NCBI GenBank assembly: GCA_002708995.1
Contig: PAPT01000030.1
Location: 1-63,693, forward strand
DNA: 63,693 nt
Direction: 5' to 3'
Source of the DNA: Geminicoccus sp.
GTDB lineage: Bacteria; Pseudomonadota; Alphaproteobacteria; UBA7985
Part shown: piece after piece, positions 27,593 through 38,229 of the stretch
How positions within the stretch are numbered: the first letter of the stretch is position 1
Layout: the number at the start of each line of letters is the position of its first letter
Program-made: the position numbers and the translations under genes
The notes under the pieces: generated by a model
What the model was told of the DNA's origin: nothing
The model's input: the letters and a program-made list of their open reading frames with translations, nothing else
Database searches by the model: none

Positions 27593-27624
27593 ATAAATAT
27601 TTGTATAGAATCGGGGGCTGGCTC

Positions 27625-28536
27625 ATGGACTGGAATCACGTAAGGGCCTTTGTGGCCACGGTGCGATCCGGCTCGCTGTCGGGTGCGGCGCGGGCGCTGG
27701 GCCAGACACAGCCAACGATTGGGCGGCAGGTTCAGGCCCTCGAAGCGCAACTCGGGGTCGTGCTGTTCGAGCGCGAGGGACGGCGCCTGAGGCTGACGCC
27801 AACGGGAACCGCCCTGTTCGAGCATGCAGGCGCCATGTCAAAGGCGGCGGAACTGCTGAGCCTCGCGGCATCGCGGCATTCAGATGACATCACAGGCACG
27901 GTCAAAATCACCGCCAGCGACATGCTCTCGCTCTACGACTTGCCGCGCATCATTGCGCAGATTGCCCGCAAGGCGCCGGGGCTGCGGCTTGAGATCGTCG
28001 CCAGCGACGACATTCAGAACCTGCAGCGCCGCGAGGCCGACATCGCGATCCGCCACGCCCGTCCCGAGCAGGGAGACCTGATTGCGCGTTTGGTGGCGGA
28101 AAGCAGTGCGGGGGTCTACGCCGCGCAATCGTATATCGACGCCTTCGGTGAACCGAGCCTTGCAACAGGCCTGCAAGGGCACCGGTTTATCCCCTTCGGC
28201 GATCCGGCACGCATGACGGCGGTCATGAAGGGCTATGGTGTTGAGCTGACAGCCGAGAACTTTGTTCACGACACCGCCAGCGGTCCGGTGGCCTGGGCGA
28301 TGGCGCGGGAAGGCCTCGGCCTGTGCCTGATGAGCCGGCACCTCGGCGATCAATCACCCAGCATGGTGCGCGTGCTGCGCGACGCCCCACCCTTGTCTTT
28401 TCCGATCTGGCTGGTGACCCATCGCGAGCTGCACATCAGTGCCAAGATCCGTTTGGTTTACGACGCACTGGCTGACTCAATTCTCCAAACGTTCGTGGTC
28501 GCAGAGAGCGAGGGTCAGGGCGGTCATGCTGACTGA
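27625..28536 (+). CDS. LysR-family transcriptional regulator
   Basis: A 303-residue LTTR. The N-terminal winged helix-turn-helix (MDWNHVRAFVATVRSGSLSGAARALGQTQPTIGRQVQALE) has the canonical recognition helix; the periplasmic-binding-like effector domain follows from about residue 90. ATG at 27625 is the family start; TTG at 27601 is unlikely. The ATGCTGACTGA overlap of 11 bases with the following kinase gene indicates co-translation. It probably regulates itself and the divergent methyltransferase. The effector is unknown. Confidence 0.9.
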   Translation: MDWNHVRAFVATVRSGSLSGAARALGQTQPTIGRQVQALEAQLGVVLFEREGRRLRLTPTGTALFEHAGAMSKAAELLSLAASRHSDDITGTVKITASDMLSLYDLPRIIAQIARKAPGLRLEIVASDDIQNLQRREADIAIRHARPEQGDLIARLVAESSAGVYAAQSYIDAFGEPSLATGLQGHRFIPFGDPARMTAVMKGYGVELTAENFVHDTASGPVAWAMAREGLGLCLMSRHLGDQSPSMVRVLRDAPPLSFPIWLVTHRELHISAKIRLVYDALADSILQTFVVAESEGQGGHAD

Positions 28537-29458
28537 AAGTGTTCAGTCCCGATTGGACGCGTGGGATTTGAGCCCTGAGGACGAGCTGGTCGAGACCGGG
28601 TCCTCGTGGCTGGTGCCTGTCCGCTGCGAGGACGGGGCCTTTGACACCGCTGTCGCTATGCTCAAGGTCGCCAAACCCGACAGCGACGAACGCCCCGGCA
28701 TGGCGCTGCTGCAGTGGTGGGGCGGCGAGGGCGCGGTGCGGGTGTTGCGCCGCGACGCCGACGCCATCCTGATGCCGCGGCTGGATCAGCGCCCGGCGCT
28801 GGGCAACCTCGACGATTTCGACGATGCCCGCGCCTTCGACATTCTGGTGACAACCACCGACCGGCTGCACCGGCAGGTGCGACGGGCGCTGGGGGCTGGT
28901 GAGGGTAGGCCGCCGCCCGCCGGGTTGATCCCACTGACCGATGTCCGGCGGCACGTATTCGGGCTGCCGCTGGCCCAGAGTGAGCGGTTGGCGCGATGGC
29001 GGGCCTTTGCCGCCGGCTTTGACCTCGGAGGCCCCAGGCCGCTGCCCCTGCACGGGGATATCCACCACGGCAATCTGCTGCACGATCCCGGGCACAACCC
29101 CGGGCATACCCCCGGACAAAGGGACAGCAGCGGCGGCTGGGTGGTGATCGACCCCAAGGGCTATGTCGGCCACCCGGGCTATGATTTCGCCAACCTGTTC
29201 TTCAACCCCATCGATCAGCCCGGCCGGGTTGCCGATCCGGCGCGCATGCTGCAGCTGGCCGAGTCCATCGCTGCCGTATCTGCCAGCGGCGGGTCTGGAG
29301 CAGACAGGGACAATGGCGTCCGCAGCCCGGGCGAGGCGTTGGATTTTGCCTACCTCTACGGGGGGTTTTCGGTCAGCTGGGGGGTCGATCAGCCGTGGTT
29401 CGAGGCGCGGATGGGGCAACTCAGCCTGATCGAGGAACTGCGAGGCGCGCGCAGCTGA
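28526..29458 (+). CDS. Aminoglycoside/streptomycin 6-phosphotransferase-like kinase
   Basis: A 310-residue protein of the APH(6)/hydroxyurea phosphotransferase-like family (protein-kinase-like fold). Seen: nucleotide-lobe VAMLKVAKP with the ATP-binding lysine, the Brenner-type catalytic loop PLPLHGDIHHGNLLH (Asp base, Asn) at about residue 175, and the metal-binding Asp in VVIDPKGYVGHPGYD. Clinical APH(6) enzymes inactivate streptomycin, but chromosomal relatives often phosphorylate unknown cellular substrates; resistance should not be assumed. Its start overlaps the LysR gene, suggesting a coupled pair. Confidence 0.78.
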   Translation: MLTESVQSRLDAWDLSPEDELVETGSSWLVPVRCEDGAFDTAVAMLKVAKPDSDERPGMALLQWWGGEGAVRVLRRDADAILMPRLDQRPALGNLDDFDDARAFDILVTTTDRLHRQVRRALGAGEGRPPPAGLIPLTDVRRHVFGLPLAQSERLARWRAFAAGFDLGGPRPLPLHGDIHHGNLLHDPGHNPGHTPGQRDSSGGWVVIDPKGYVGHPGYDFANLFFNPIDQPGRVADPARMLQLAESIAAVSASGGSGADRDNGVRSPGEALDFAYLYGGFSVSWGVDQPWFEARMGQLSLIEELRGARS

Positions 29459-29608
29459 GACGCCTGCAGCTGAGGCGTCGAGGTACGACGGGGCTTGATC
29501 GCGCCCGCGCGCTGGGGTCAGATGCACGCGCGTTTCTGCGGGCCGCCGATCGTTCGCGGACCCGCACGCCTGAAGACATTAAGACCCGCAGCCAGAAAGC
29601 CTCGTCGC

Positions 29609-31576
<1,968 letters not shown>

Positions 31577-31579
31577 ACG

Positions 31580-31601
31580 GCGCTGGCGGGCCCGCCAGCG
31601 C
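31580..31601. terminator. Perfect 22-base palindrome after acsA, probable transcription end
   Basis: GCGCTGGCGGG at 31580-31590 is followed immediately by its exact complement CCCGCCAGCGC. It begins 3 bases after the acsA stop codon. There is no T-run, so it may act as a 3'-end stabiliser or a rho-linked terminator. Confidence 0.5.
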
Positions 31602-31610
31602 TCAATCGGA

Positions 31611-31629
31611 CGGACCGCGCTGCGGTCCG
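31611..31629. repeat. Second perfect hairpin, 8-base stem and GCT loop
   Basis: CGGACCGC-GCT-GCGGTCCG lies ten bases after the first palindrome. Its tight three-base loop and tandem placement resemble REP-type elements; no T-run follows. Confidence 0.55.
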
Positions 31630-31909
31630 GCGCCTTGCCAGCGTCTCGCGCCGCTGCGCGCCGTCTCGACGCTCGTTTCGGGGCGCTGCCCCATCGCCGG
31701 GTCAAGGCCGCTGTGCGCCGCCGTTGGCGGTGGCGCTGCGCGCCAGCCCTGACCCCGCTCCCCCCGCGTTCGCCACGTGGCAGGGGTTCAGGCAGGCTGA
31801 ACCCCGGATTTAAGGGGCTTGAGGCCCGAACGCGGTTGGCCCCGTGTCGGGTTGAGGCTAAGAGCCTTGTCAGCACCCCGCTGAACCGCCAAAGGAGGGC
31901 TGTTCTGCT

Positions 31910-32953
31910 GTGACGTTTCTCGCCATCCTTGGCGTAACCCTGCCGCTGGCGGCAGTGATTGCGCTGGGCTTCCTCGCCGTCTGGCAGGGTTGGTTCCCGC
32001 GTGCAGCCATCCCCGGGGTTGGCGCGTTTGTGCGTAACTTTGCCATTCCAGCGGCGATTTTCGCCGGCCTGAGCGTGCAGGACTTTGGCGCCGTGTTTCA
32101 CGGTGGGTTCGTGCTCGCCTTTACAGTGGCCTCGCTGCTGTCGTTTCTGCTGACCTACCTGCTGGTGCGGGGGCCGGGGGGTGAAGGCGCGACGCCGGCG
32201 GCACTGCTGGCGCTGGTGGGGTCCATGTCCAACGGCATCATGATCGGCATGCCGTTGGTCACCGCGCTGTTCGGCACGCTGGCGCTGGCGACCATCGCCC
32301 AGCAGCTGCTCGTCGAAAACCTGCTCATCATTCCGCTGGCCCTGCTGCTCGCCGATCTCGGTCGCAGCCGAGCACAGGTGGGACAGGCGGGCGCCGGTCA
32401 GAGCGCGGCGGTGCCGGGCGATGCAGGCACGCCTGTTGGCAGCCCGGCTCAGCGCCTGCTGCGGGTGCTGGCCGGTGTGGCCCGCAACCCGATCGTGGTC
32501 GCGACCCTGCTGGGGCTGGCCTTCGCCGGGCTTCCGGTTGCAGTGCCGGGGCCGGTCGAGCGGGGCGTGGCGCTGCTGGCGGGTAGCGCTGGCGGGTTGG
32601 CGCTGTTCTTCGTCGGGGCCAGTCTCTACGGCACCGACCTCAGCGCCAGTCTGAACCGGATCGCGGCGGCTGTGACCGTCAAGATGCTGTTCCACCCGCT
32701 GATCGTGCTGGGCGTATTCTGGGTGGTCATGCTGGGCTGGAAGGCGCTGGGCTGGCTGCCGGCTAATCTAGTGGTGGTCCACGCCTGTCTGATCATCGCC
32801 TGCCTGCCCACCGGCGGCATGCTGCCGGCCATCGCCGCGCGCTATGGACAGGATCAGCCGGTGTCGCTCGCGCTGGCGTTGATGACACTGATCAGTGTGG
32901 GGTCGGCGCCGCTGACCGTGTGGCTGGTGCTGCGTTTTCAGCCCTTCGGCTGA
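31910..32953 (+). CDS. AEC-family (auxin efflux carrier-like) transporter
   Basis: A 347-residue membrane protein with about ten hydrophobic segments, in two five-helix halves. Typical segments: NFAIPAAIFAGLS, GSMSNGIMIGMPLVTALFG with the family's Asn/Gly turn, and the C-terminal-half ACLPTGGMLPAIAARYG. Bacterial members export or import carboxylates such as malate or other anions. The GTG start is well supported by AAAGGAGG about 10 bases upstream. It stands alone between acsA and convergent pyrE. Confidence 0.85.
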   Translation: MTFLAILGVTLPLAAVIALGFLAVWQGWFPRAAIPGVGAFVRNFAIPAAIFAGLSVQDFGAVFHGGFVLAFTVASLLSFLLTYLLVRGPGGEGATPAALLALVGSMSNGIMIGMPLVTALFGTLALATIAQQLLVENLLIIPLALLLADLGRSRAQVGQAGAGQSAAVPGDAGTPVGSPAQRLLRVLAGVARNPIVVATLLGLAFAGLPVAVPGPVERGVALLAGSAGGLALFFVGASLYGTDLSASLNRIAAAVTVKMLFHPLIVLGVFWVVMLGWKALGWLPANLVVVHACLIIACLPTGGMLPAIAARYGQDQPVSLALALMTLISVGSAPLTVWLVLRFQPFG

Positions 32954-33017
32954 GGTCCCGGCCTGTGACGGTGCCGGCTCGCCGAAAGCGATCGGCAGGG
33001 CGTGGCAGGGCAGGGCG

Positions 33018-33725
33018 CTAGGACGCGCCCGGGATTCCCAGCTCGCCCACGACCCCGCGCTCGGCCGACCAGCCCAGCGGGTCGCCGAGGAAGGCTTCGA
33101 CCTGGTCCAGCGTGATCTTGTCGAAGGCCTGCTGCGCCCGTGCTTCGGCGAGGACATCGCGCCAGGTCGCCAGCGCGTGCAGGCTCACCCCATGCGCTGC
33201 CAGCGCCGGGCGGGTCTGTTCGAAAATGTCGTAGAAGAACAGTACGAAGGTGTGGGCGCACTCGCCATCGGCGGCCCGGATAGCGTCGATGAAGCGGAAC
33301 TTCGAGCCGCCGTCGGTGGTCAGGTCCTCGACCAGCAGCACCCGCTTGCCCGCCACAGGCGCACCCTCGATCTGCGCATCGCGGCCAAAGCCCTTGGGCT
33401 TCTTGCGCACGTAGTTCATCGGCAATCCCATGCGCTCGGCGATCCAGGCGCTGAAGGGGATGCCCGCGGTCTCGCCCCCGGCGATGGCGTCAAAGGCCTC
33501 CAGCCCGACGTTGCGCTGCAGGGTGGCAACGGCGAAGTCCATCAGCGTAGCCCGCAGCCGCGGAAACGAGATCAGACGGCGGCAGTCGATGTAGACGGGC
33601 GATTTCATGCCGCTGGTCAGGGTGTAGGGCTCGTCAGCGCGGAAGTTGACCGCCCCGATCTCGAGCAGGGACCGAGCGGTGACCTGCGCCATCAGGGCGG
33701 GGTCGATAAAGGCCGGAGCTTGCAT
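33018..33725 (-). CDS. pyrE: Orotate phosphoribosyltransferase
   Basis: A 235-residue type I phosphoribosyltransferase that makes OMP from orotate and PRPP. Seen: [22 protein letters not shown] (orotate/PRPP lysine region), [27 protein letters not shown], and the PRPP loop [14 protein letters not shown], the variant typical of alphaproteobacterial PyrE. Length is the family norm for this group. It follows pyrC on the minus strand with a 67-base gap, giving a two-gene pyrimidine unit. Confidence 0.93.
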   Translation of the reverse strand: MQAPAFIDPALMAQVTARSLLEIGAVNFRADEPYTLTSGMKSPVYIDCRRLISFPRLRATLMDFAVATLQRNVGLEAFDAIAGGETAGIPFSAWIAERMGLPMNYVRKKPKGFGRDAQIEGAPVAGKRVLLVEDLTTDGGSKFRFIDAIRAADGECAHTFVLFFYDIFEQTRPALAAHGVSLHALATWRDVLAEARAQQAFDKITLDQVEAFLGDPLGWSAERGVVGELGIPGAS

Positions 33726-33792
33726 GGGGGTCCTCTTGAGTGGCGGGCTTGTCGGGCAGTCGGGCAGTCGGTCAGGCAGGGCGGGGCGGGGT

Positions 33793-34851
33793 TCAGGGTC
33801 GGACGCGCCAGTGTATCGGGCGCAGGGGATCGAAGACGGTGACGCTCCGGTCGCCGACCTGTATCGGGTCGGGCGGGCGCAGGGGCGCTTCGCAGCGCTC
33901 TAGGGTCAGGCGCGCCTCGCTGACCGGCAGGCCGTAGAAGCCCGCGCCGAAGCGGCTGACAAAACCCTCCAACCGATCCAGCGCATCGGCATCCTCGAAG
34001 GTCTGTGCCAGACAGGCGAGCGCGTTCGGTGCCGAGAACACACCCGCGCAGCCGCAGGCGTTTTCCTTGAGGTGGGTCGGGTGAGGGGCGCTGTCGGTGC
34101 CCAGAAAAAAGCGCTGATCACTGCTGGTCGCTGCCCGCAGCAGCGCGTCCTGGTGGCGCGCGCGCTTGAGCACGGGCAGACAGTAGTAGTGTGGTCGCAG
34201 GCCCTCCACGAGCATGTGGTTGCGGTTGAGCATGAGGTGCTGGACGGTGATGGTCGCCCCCAGCCGTCCACTCTGGTCGCCGCTGACATAGGCCACGGCC
34301 TGCTCGGTGGTGACGTGCTCCATGACCACCCGCAGCGTGGGAAAGCGCTGGCGCAGGGGGTCGAGCACGTCGTCGATAAATCGGGCTTCGCGGTCGAAGA
34401 TGTCGACCTCGGCGTGGGTGACCTCGCCGTGGGTCAGCAGCGGAATGCCGCGGGCGGCCATGCGCTCGATCACCGCATCGACCCGGGTCAGATCGCGCAC
34501 GCCGGCGTCCGAGTTGGTGGTTGCCCCGGCGGGGTAGAGCTTGACGGCCGTGATCAGCCCCGCATCGAAGCCCGCTTCGAGGTCGTCGGGGTCGGTGGTC
34601 TCGGTCAGGTAGAGCGTCATCAGCGGGGTGAAGTCGCAGCCGCTCGGGATCGCCTCACGGATGCGGTCGGCGTAGGCCTGTGCGTCGGCGGCGGTCCGCA
34701 CCGGCGGCACGAGGTTGGGCATGACGATGGCCCGGCCGAAGTTTCGGGCGGTATGGGGGAGCACGGCCCGCATCATCTCACCGTCACGCAGGTGCAGATG
34801 CCAGTCATCGGGACGGGGAATCGTCAGGGTCTGGGTCAGGTCGGCGCTCAT
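33793..34851 (-). CDS. pyrC: Dihydroorotase
   Basis: A 352-residue class II (Escherichia coli-like) dihydroorotase, catalysing ring closure of carbamoyl-aspartate. Metal ligands are visible: [10 protein letters not shown] at residues 15-24, the carboxylated Lys in AVKLYPAG (about 103), His in LLTHGEV and VMEHVTT, and Asp in LGTDSAPH (about 253). The length equals the family norm. It is transcribed with pyrE; the divergent gene is the interrupted lipoprotein. Confidence 0.95.
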   Translation of the reverse strand: MSADLTQTLTIPRPDDWHLHLRDGEMMRAVLPHTARNFGRAIVMPNLVPPVRTAADAQAYADRIREAIPSGCDFTPLMTLYLTETTDPDDLEAGFDAGLITAVKLYPAGATTNSDAGVRDLTRVDAVIERMAARGIPLLTHGEVTHAEVDIFDREARFIDDVLDPLRQRFPTLRVVMEHVTTEQAVAYVSGDQSGRLGATITVQHLMLNRNHMLVEGLRPHYYCLPVLKRARHQDALLRAATSSDQRFFLGTDSAPHPTHLKENACGCAGVFSAPNALACLAQTFEDADALDRLEGFVSRFGAGFYGLPVSEARLTLERCEAPLRPPDPIQVGDRSVTVFDPLRPIHWRVRP

Positions 34852-35009
34852 GGGGCAGGTTTAGACCAAGCCTTGCAGGCGCGTAACCCACGGGTCTGCA
34901 TGGCGCAGACGCGGTTTTCCACAGGCTTGATGCAAGAGTCCCCTTACAGAAATACAATTCTAAATAGCAGTATTTAATTCGAATAAAATATGTTTGAGGA
35001 GAACGTTCC

Positions 35010-35501
35010 ATGCGCCGCCTTGTCCAAGCGACTGTTGCCCTGTCATTTCTGGCCCTGTCGGGCTGTGTCTTTTCGGCGTTGGATAAGCAGGTCGAGCATT
35101 CTTTGGGCACCCTGGATGATGCCGCTCTCGCCACCGCTGACGAGGCTGCAACGATTGTCACGCAGGACTGGGAAGGGCTCGAAGGATCGGCCGAGATCAA
35201 CCTCGAGGATGGTGTGCTGACCGTTGTCTCGGAGGGAAGGCTGGAAAAGTCGGGCAAGTTGACCGTCTCAACCAGCAGTTTTGAATTCAGCCGCATCGAT
35301 GAGGACGGCTACGCCCGCTTCGACCTGATCGAAGGCCGCATGTGCGTGGATGGCTCGAAGAACTAAAATCGGGAACGGTCCGGCTCGGCCACCGCGCGCA
35401 TCATCAAGTCGGATCGCTCCGACCGTGCCGTGCTGATCTTCGTGCAGTTGAACACCATTGGCGACAACAGTCCCATTCCGTTCGTCCAGAACACTTACTA
35501 A
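35010..35501 (+). pseudogene. Small lipoprotein gene with an internal TAA stop
   Basis: The frame opens with a lipoprotein signal peptide: MRRLVQATVALSFLALSGC, lipobox LSGC with acylated Cys at residue 19. The first stop (TAA, 35364-35366) gives 118 residues ending MCVDGSKN, but the same frame then continues with good coding character (TARIIKSDRSDRAVLIF, NTIGDNSPIPFVQNTY) to a TAA at 35501, giving 163 residues in total. An interrupted gene or a sequence error is the likeliest reading. The family is not recognised. The start has GAGGAGAA about 8 bases upstream, in an AT-rich leader. Confidence 0.7.
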
Positions 35502-35571
35502 AGCGGCACGGCGGAATTTATCGTCTGGTCAGGTTTGGAGCGCTGAGCCTGCGCGCTTTGAGCGCGAGGCC

Positions 35572-36363
35572 CTAGCGCGCGTTGCGGAGGTGCCGGTTGA
35601 GATAGACCTGAACCGTACGCATCATCAGGATCAGAATCGCGGTCGCCAGCACAAAGTACAGGGCAACAATCGGGTAGGCGATGAAGGGGTTGAAGGTCCG
35701 CTCGGCAAAATACTGGGCGTAGTAGAGCGCATCACCGCTCTGCCGCCGCACCGGGAAACCAGCGCCCAGGAACACGATCGTGGTCGCGTGGAACAGGAAG
35801 ATGGCCTCGTTAGTATAGGCCGGCCAAGCCAGCCGCATCATGGTCGGAAACGTCACGTCCCGGAACCGGTCGAAGGGGCTCAGGGCATAGGCCCGCGCAG
35901 CCTCGAGGTCTGAGTTGGGCACGGCCCGGTAGGCACCGTACAGGATTTCAGCGGCATAGCAGGCGGTGTTGAAGAACAGCACCACGCTTGCCCCGTAGGC
36001 CGCCGTGCGGAACACACCCAGACCGAAGCTGGCAAAGATCAGATAGCCGATGAAGAACTGGATCAGCAGTGGTGTACCGCGGAAGGTGTAGATCATCACC
36101 CGCGCCGGGCCGGTCAGGTACCACTCGCTGCGCGACTTCAGCAGCGCGAGGCTCAGCGCGAGGAAGAACCCGGTCGACAGCGATATCAACCCGAACAGGA
36201 TATTGCGCAGCATGCCCGAGCCGATCAGCACGGTCATGTTGCACAGGTTGATCGGCGCGCCGCCCCGGGTGTTGGTCGCTCCGGGCAAGCCGCGCTCGCC
36301 GATGCCGAAGCTGCGCAGGCCGTACTGATCCAGAGCCGTGAGGCATTCGCTGAGCATTTCCAT
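35572..36363 (-). CDS. Polar amino acid-type ABC transporter permease (HisM/ArtM-like)
   Basis: A 263-residue permease with about five hydrophobic segments. The family EAA-like cytoplasmic loop is AARAYALSPFDRFRDVTFPTMMRLAWP, and the RGTPLLIQFF motif after the second segment is diagnostic of the amino acid (PAAT) family. The N-terminal 40 residues before the first membrane segment are longer than usual and carry two cysteines. It is the last gene of a three-gene set (ATPase, permease, permease); its ATG lies 3 bases after the preceding stop. No binding-protein gene is adjacent. Confidence 0.88.
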   Translation of the reverse strand: MEMLSECLTALDQYGLRSFGIGERGLPGATNTRGGAPINLCNMTVLIGSGMLRNILFGLISLSTGFFLALSLALLKSRSEWYLTGPARVMIYTFRGTPLLIQFFIGYLIFASFGLGVFRTAAYGASVVLFFNTACYAAEILYGAYRAVPNSDLEAARAYALSPFDRFRDVTFPTMMRLAWPAYTNEAIFLFHATTIVFLGAGFPVRRQSGDALYYAQYFAERTFNPFIAYPIVALYFVLATAILILMMRTVQVYLNRHLRNAR

Positions 36364-36366
36364 GGG

Positions 36367-37269
36367 CTAGACCCGCCCACTGGTGGTTTCGTTGATCACC
36401 ATGCCCTTGTTGAAGCGGCGTTCGAGCCGGGTAAAGACCAGCTGCGAGAGCATTGTTAGGGCGAGGTAGAAGATCCCCAGCGCGATAAAGTACCAGAGCT
36501 TCCAGTCACCGTGCGGATAGGTCGAGTAGCGCCGGGTCGCCATTTTCCCGAGCAGGTCGGCATAGTAGATGATGTCCTGAATCCCGAGCAGGAACAGCAG
36601 CGGCGTCGCCTTGATCAGGATCAGCCAGAGGTTGGAAAAACCGGGCAGGGCGTAGCGCCACATCTGGGGCAGGTGGATGTCGAAGAACACCTGGCGCTGG
36701 CTGAGCCCGAAGGCCGATCCGGTCTCCCGCTGGCCAAAGGGAACCGCCTTCAGCGCCCCGTCGATGATGTTCGCGGCAAACGATCCAAACACGATGCCGT
36801 AGGCGACCACGGCGAGCACGATGCGGTTGAACTGGGTCGGGATGATCGCGGCTTCCGAACAGGGCTGGATGTTGATGCCGTTGAAGAACGGCTCGGCCGA
36901 ATCCCGGCAGTAGACGAAGCTGTGCATGACGTATTCGATGCCGATCTCGATCGTCAGCGGCACGAACAGGAAGAAAATGATGTCCGGAATGCCGCGGACC
37001 ATGATTACGTACAGCGAGCAAATCTGACTGATCACCGGCCAGCGAGAAGCCTTGCCCAGCGCGCCCAGAAATCCCAGCAGCAGCGCGACCGGAACAGTAA
37101 AGGCGAGGATCAGCAGCACCACGCCCGCAGCCCGGAAGATGCTGAGGTGCTTCTTGGTGGTGAAGTAGCAGCTGAACCACTGCGCACGTTCCTGAACGCT
37201 GATGCTCAGCGCCTCGTCGCCCAGAGCAAGCTTCACCTGCTCGGCGATGGCGGGGCAGTGCTCGAACAT
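36367..37269 (-). CDS. Polar amino acid-type ABC transporter permease (HisQ/ArtQ-like)
   Basis: A 300-residue permease. Conserved features: the RGIPDIIFFLFVPL segment (equivalent of RGTPLLVQ), IDGALKAVPFGQRETGSAFGLSQRQVFFDIHLPQ (EAA loop) and several hydrophobic helices. It is longer than the usual 220-240 residues: about 55 extra N-terminal residues before the first helix, and an insertion around HSFVYCRDSAEPFFNGINIQ with cysteines that would lie between helices. Its start overlaps the ATPase stop by one base. The substrate is unknown; the neighbour is a DmdA-like demethylase. Confidence 0.85.
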   Translation of the reverse strand: MFEHCPAIAEQVKLALGDEALSISVQERAQWFSCYFTTKKHLSIFRAAGVVLLILAFTVPVALLLGFLGALGKASRWPVISQICSLYVIMVRGIPDIIFFLFVPLTIEIGIEYVMHSFVYCRDSAEPFFNGINIQPCSEAAIIPTQFNRIVLAVVAYGIVFGSFAANIIDGALKAVPFGQRETGSAFGLSQRQVFFDIHLPQMWRYALPGFSNLWLILIKATPLLFLLGIQDIIYYADLLGKMATRRYSTYPHGDWKLWYFIALGIFYLALTMLSQLVFTRLERRFNKGMVINETTSGRV

Positions 37270-38114
37270 CAGCGATGATCCGAGGCTGACAGGAACTGCT
37301 GCAGCCGATCAGATTTGGGGCTGTCGAAGATCTCGGCGGGCGTGCCTTCTTCTTCGATGCGCCCCTGGTGCAGGAATACAACCTTGTCGGCGACATCGCG
37401 GGCAAAGCGCATGTCATGCGTGACCAGCAGCATGGTCCGGTCTTCTTCAGCCAACGATTTGATCACCCGCAGCACTTCGCCCTCGAGCTCGGGGTCGAGC
37501 GCCGAAGTCGGTTCGTCGAACAGCAGTGCGGTCGGGTCCATGGCCAGCGCGCGGGCGATGGCGGCGCGCTGTTGCTGACCGCCGGAGAGCTGGCTGGGGT
37601 AGGCGTCGGCCTTGTCGGCGATACCAACGCGATCGAGGGTTTCAATGGCGCGCTGGCGCGCTTGGGCCCGGTCGCGCTTGAGCACCCGACGCTGCGGCAG
37701 CATGACGTTCTCAAGAATGGAAAGGTGCGCCCAGAGGTTAAACTGCTGGAATACCATCGACAGGTCGGCGCGGATCCGGTTCACCTGACCTGCGCTTGAA
37801 GGCACCCGGGCCGGGCCCTTGTTGGAGAAGGTAATGGCCTCACCGGCGATGGTGATCTCGCCGCGCTCCGGCACTTCGAGCAGGTTCACGCAGCGCAGCA
37901 GCGTCGATTTGCCCGAACCCGAAGAGCCGATCATGGCGACGACATCGCCGCGCCCCGCCTCGAGGTCTACGCCTTTGAGTACGTCGAGCGAGCCGAAAGA
38001 CTTTTCGATGCCGGCAAGCGCGATGATCGGGGCAGCGTCTGAAGCAGGGCCCGTGGCAGCCTCCGGGGCAGGGTCCGGGGCATGGGCCGGGGCAGAGGTG
38101 TCCGCTGAGGGCAT
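37269..38114 (-). CDS. Polar amino acid-type ABC transporter ATP-binding protein (HisP-like)
   Basis: A 281-residue ATPase. The first about 30 residues are a low-complexity Ala/Pro/Asp tail (SADTSAPAHAPDPAPEAATG), then a complete domain: Walker A GSSGSGKST, Q-loop VFQQFNLWAHLSILENV, signature LSGGQQQRAAIARALA, Walker B ALLFDEPTSALDPE and switch His in VTHDMRFARDVAD. The FQQFNLW form is that of amino acid/opine importers. It is the first gene of the transporter unit and lies 115 bases downstream of the DmdA-like gene on the same strand. Confidence 0.92.
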   Translation of the reverse strand: MPSADTSAPAHAPDPAPEAATGPASDAAPIIALAGIEKSFGSLDVLKGVDLEAGRGDVVAMIGSSGSGKSTLLRCVNLLEVPERGEITIAGEAITFSNKGPARVPSSAGQVNRIRADLSMVFQQFNLWAHLSILENVMLPQRRVLKRDRAQARQRAIETLDRVGIADKADAYPSQLSGGQQQRAAIARALAMDPTALLFDEPTSALDPELEGEVLRVIKSLAEEDRTMLLVTHDMRFARDVADKVVFLHQGRIEEEGTPAEIFDSPKSDRLQQFLSASDHR

Positions 38115-38229
38115 AGGCCAAGGGTCCGATACAGTTTCGCCCCAAGGTCTATTGAAAGGCAGCGGAGAGTCAAATTCTTACGACGCGGCGCCAGGCATCT
38201 TTCTGATCGTACGCCGCTGCCCCAGCCAA

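Larger units (their letters stand above)
31577..31909. other. Palindrome-rich intergenic region downstream of acsA
   Basis: 333 bases with strongly skewed, self-complementary GC-rich sequence (two perfect hairpins at the left end, then CGC/GCC-rich stretches). No believable gene. The right end holds AAAGGAGG, the ribosome site for the AEC transporter. Confidence 0.6.

Noticed and set aside
28526-29458. Calling the APH(6)-like kinase a streptomycin resistance gene
   Set aside because: Catalytic motifs fit the family, but chromosomal relatives are functionally diverse and no mobile or resistance context is present.
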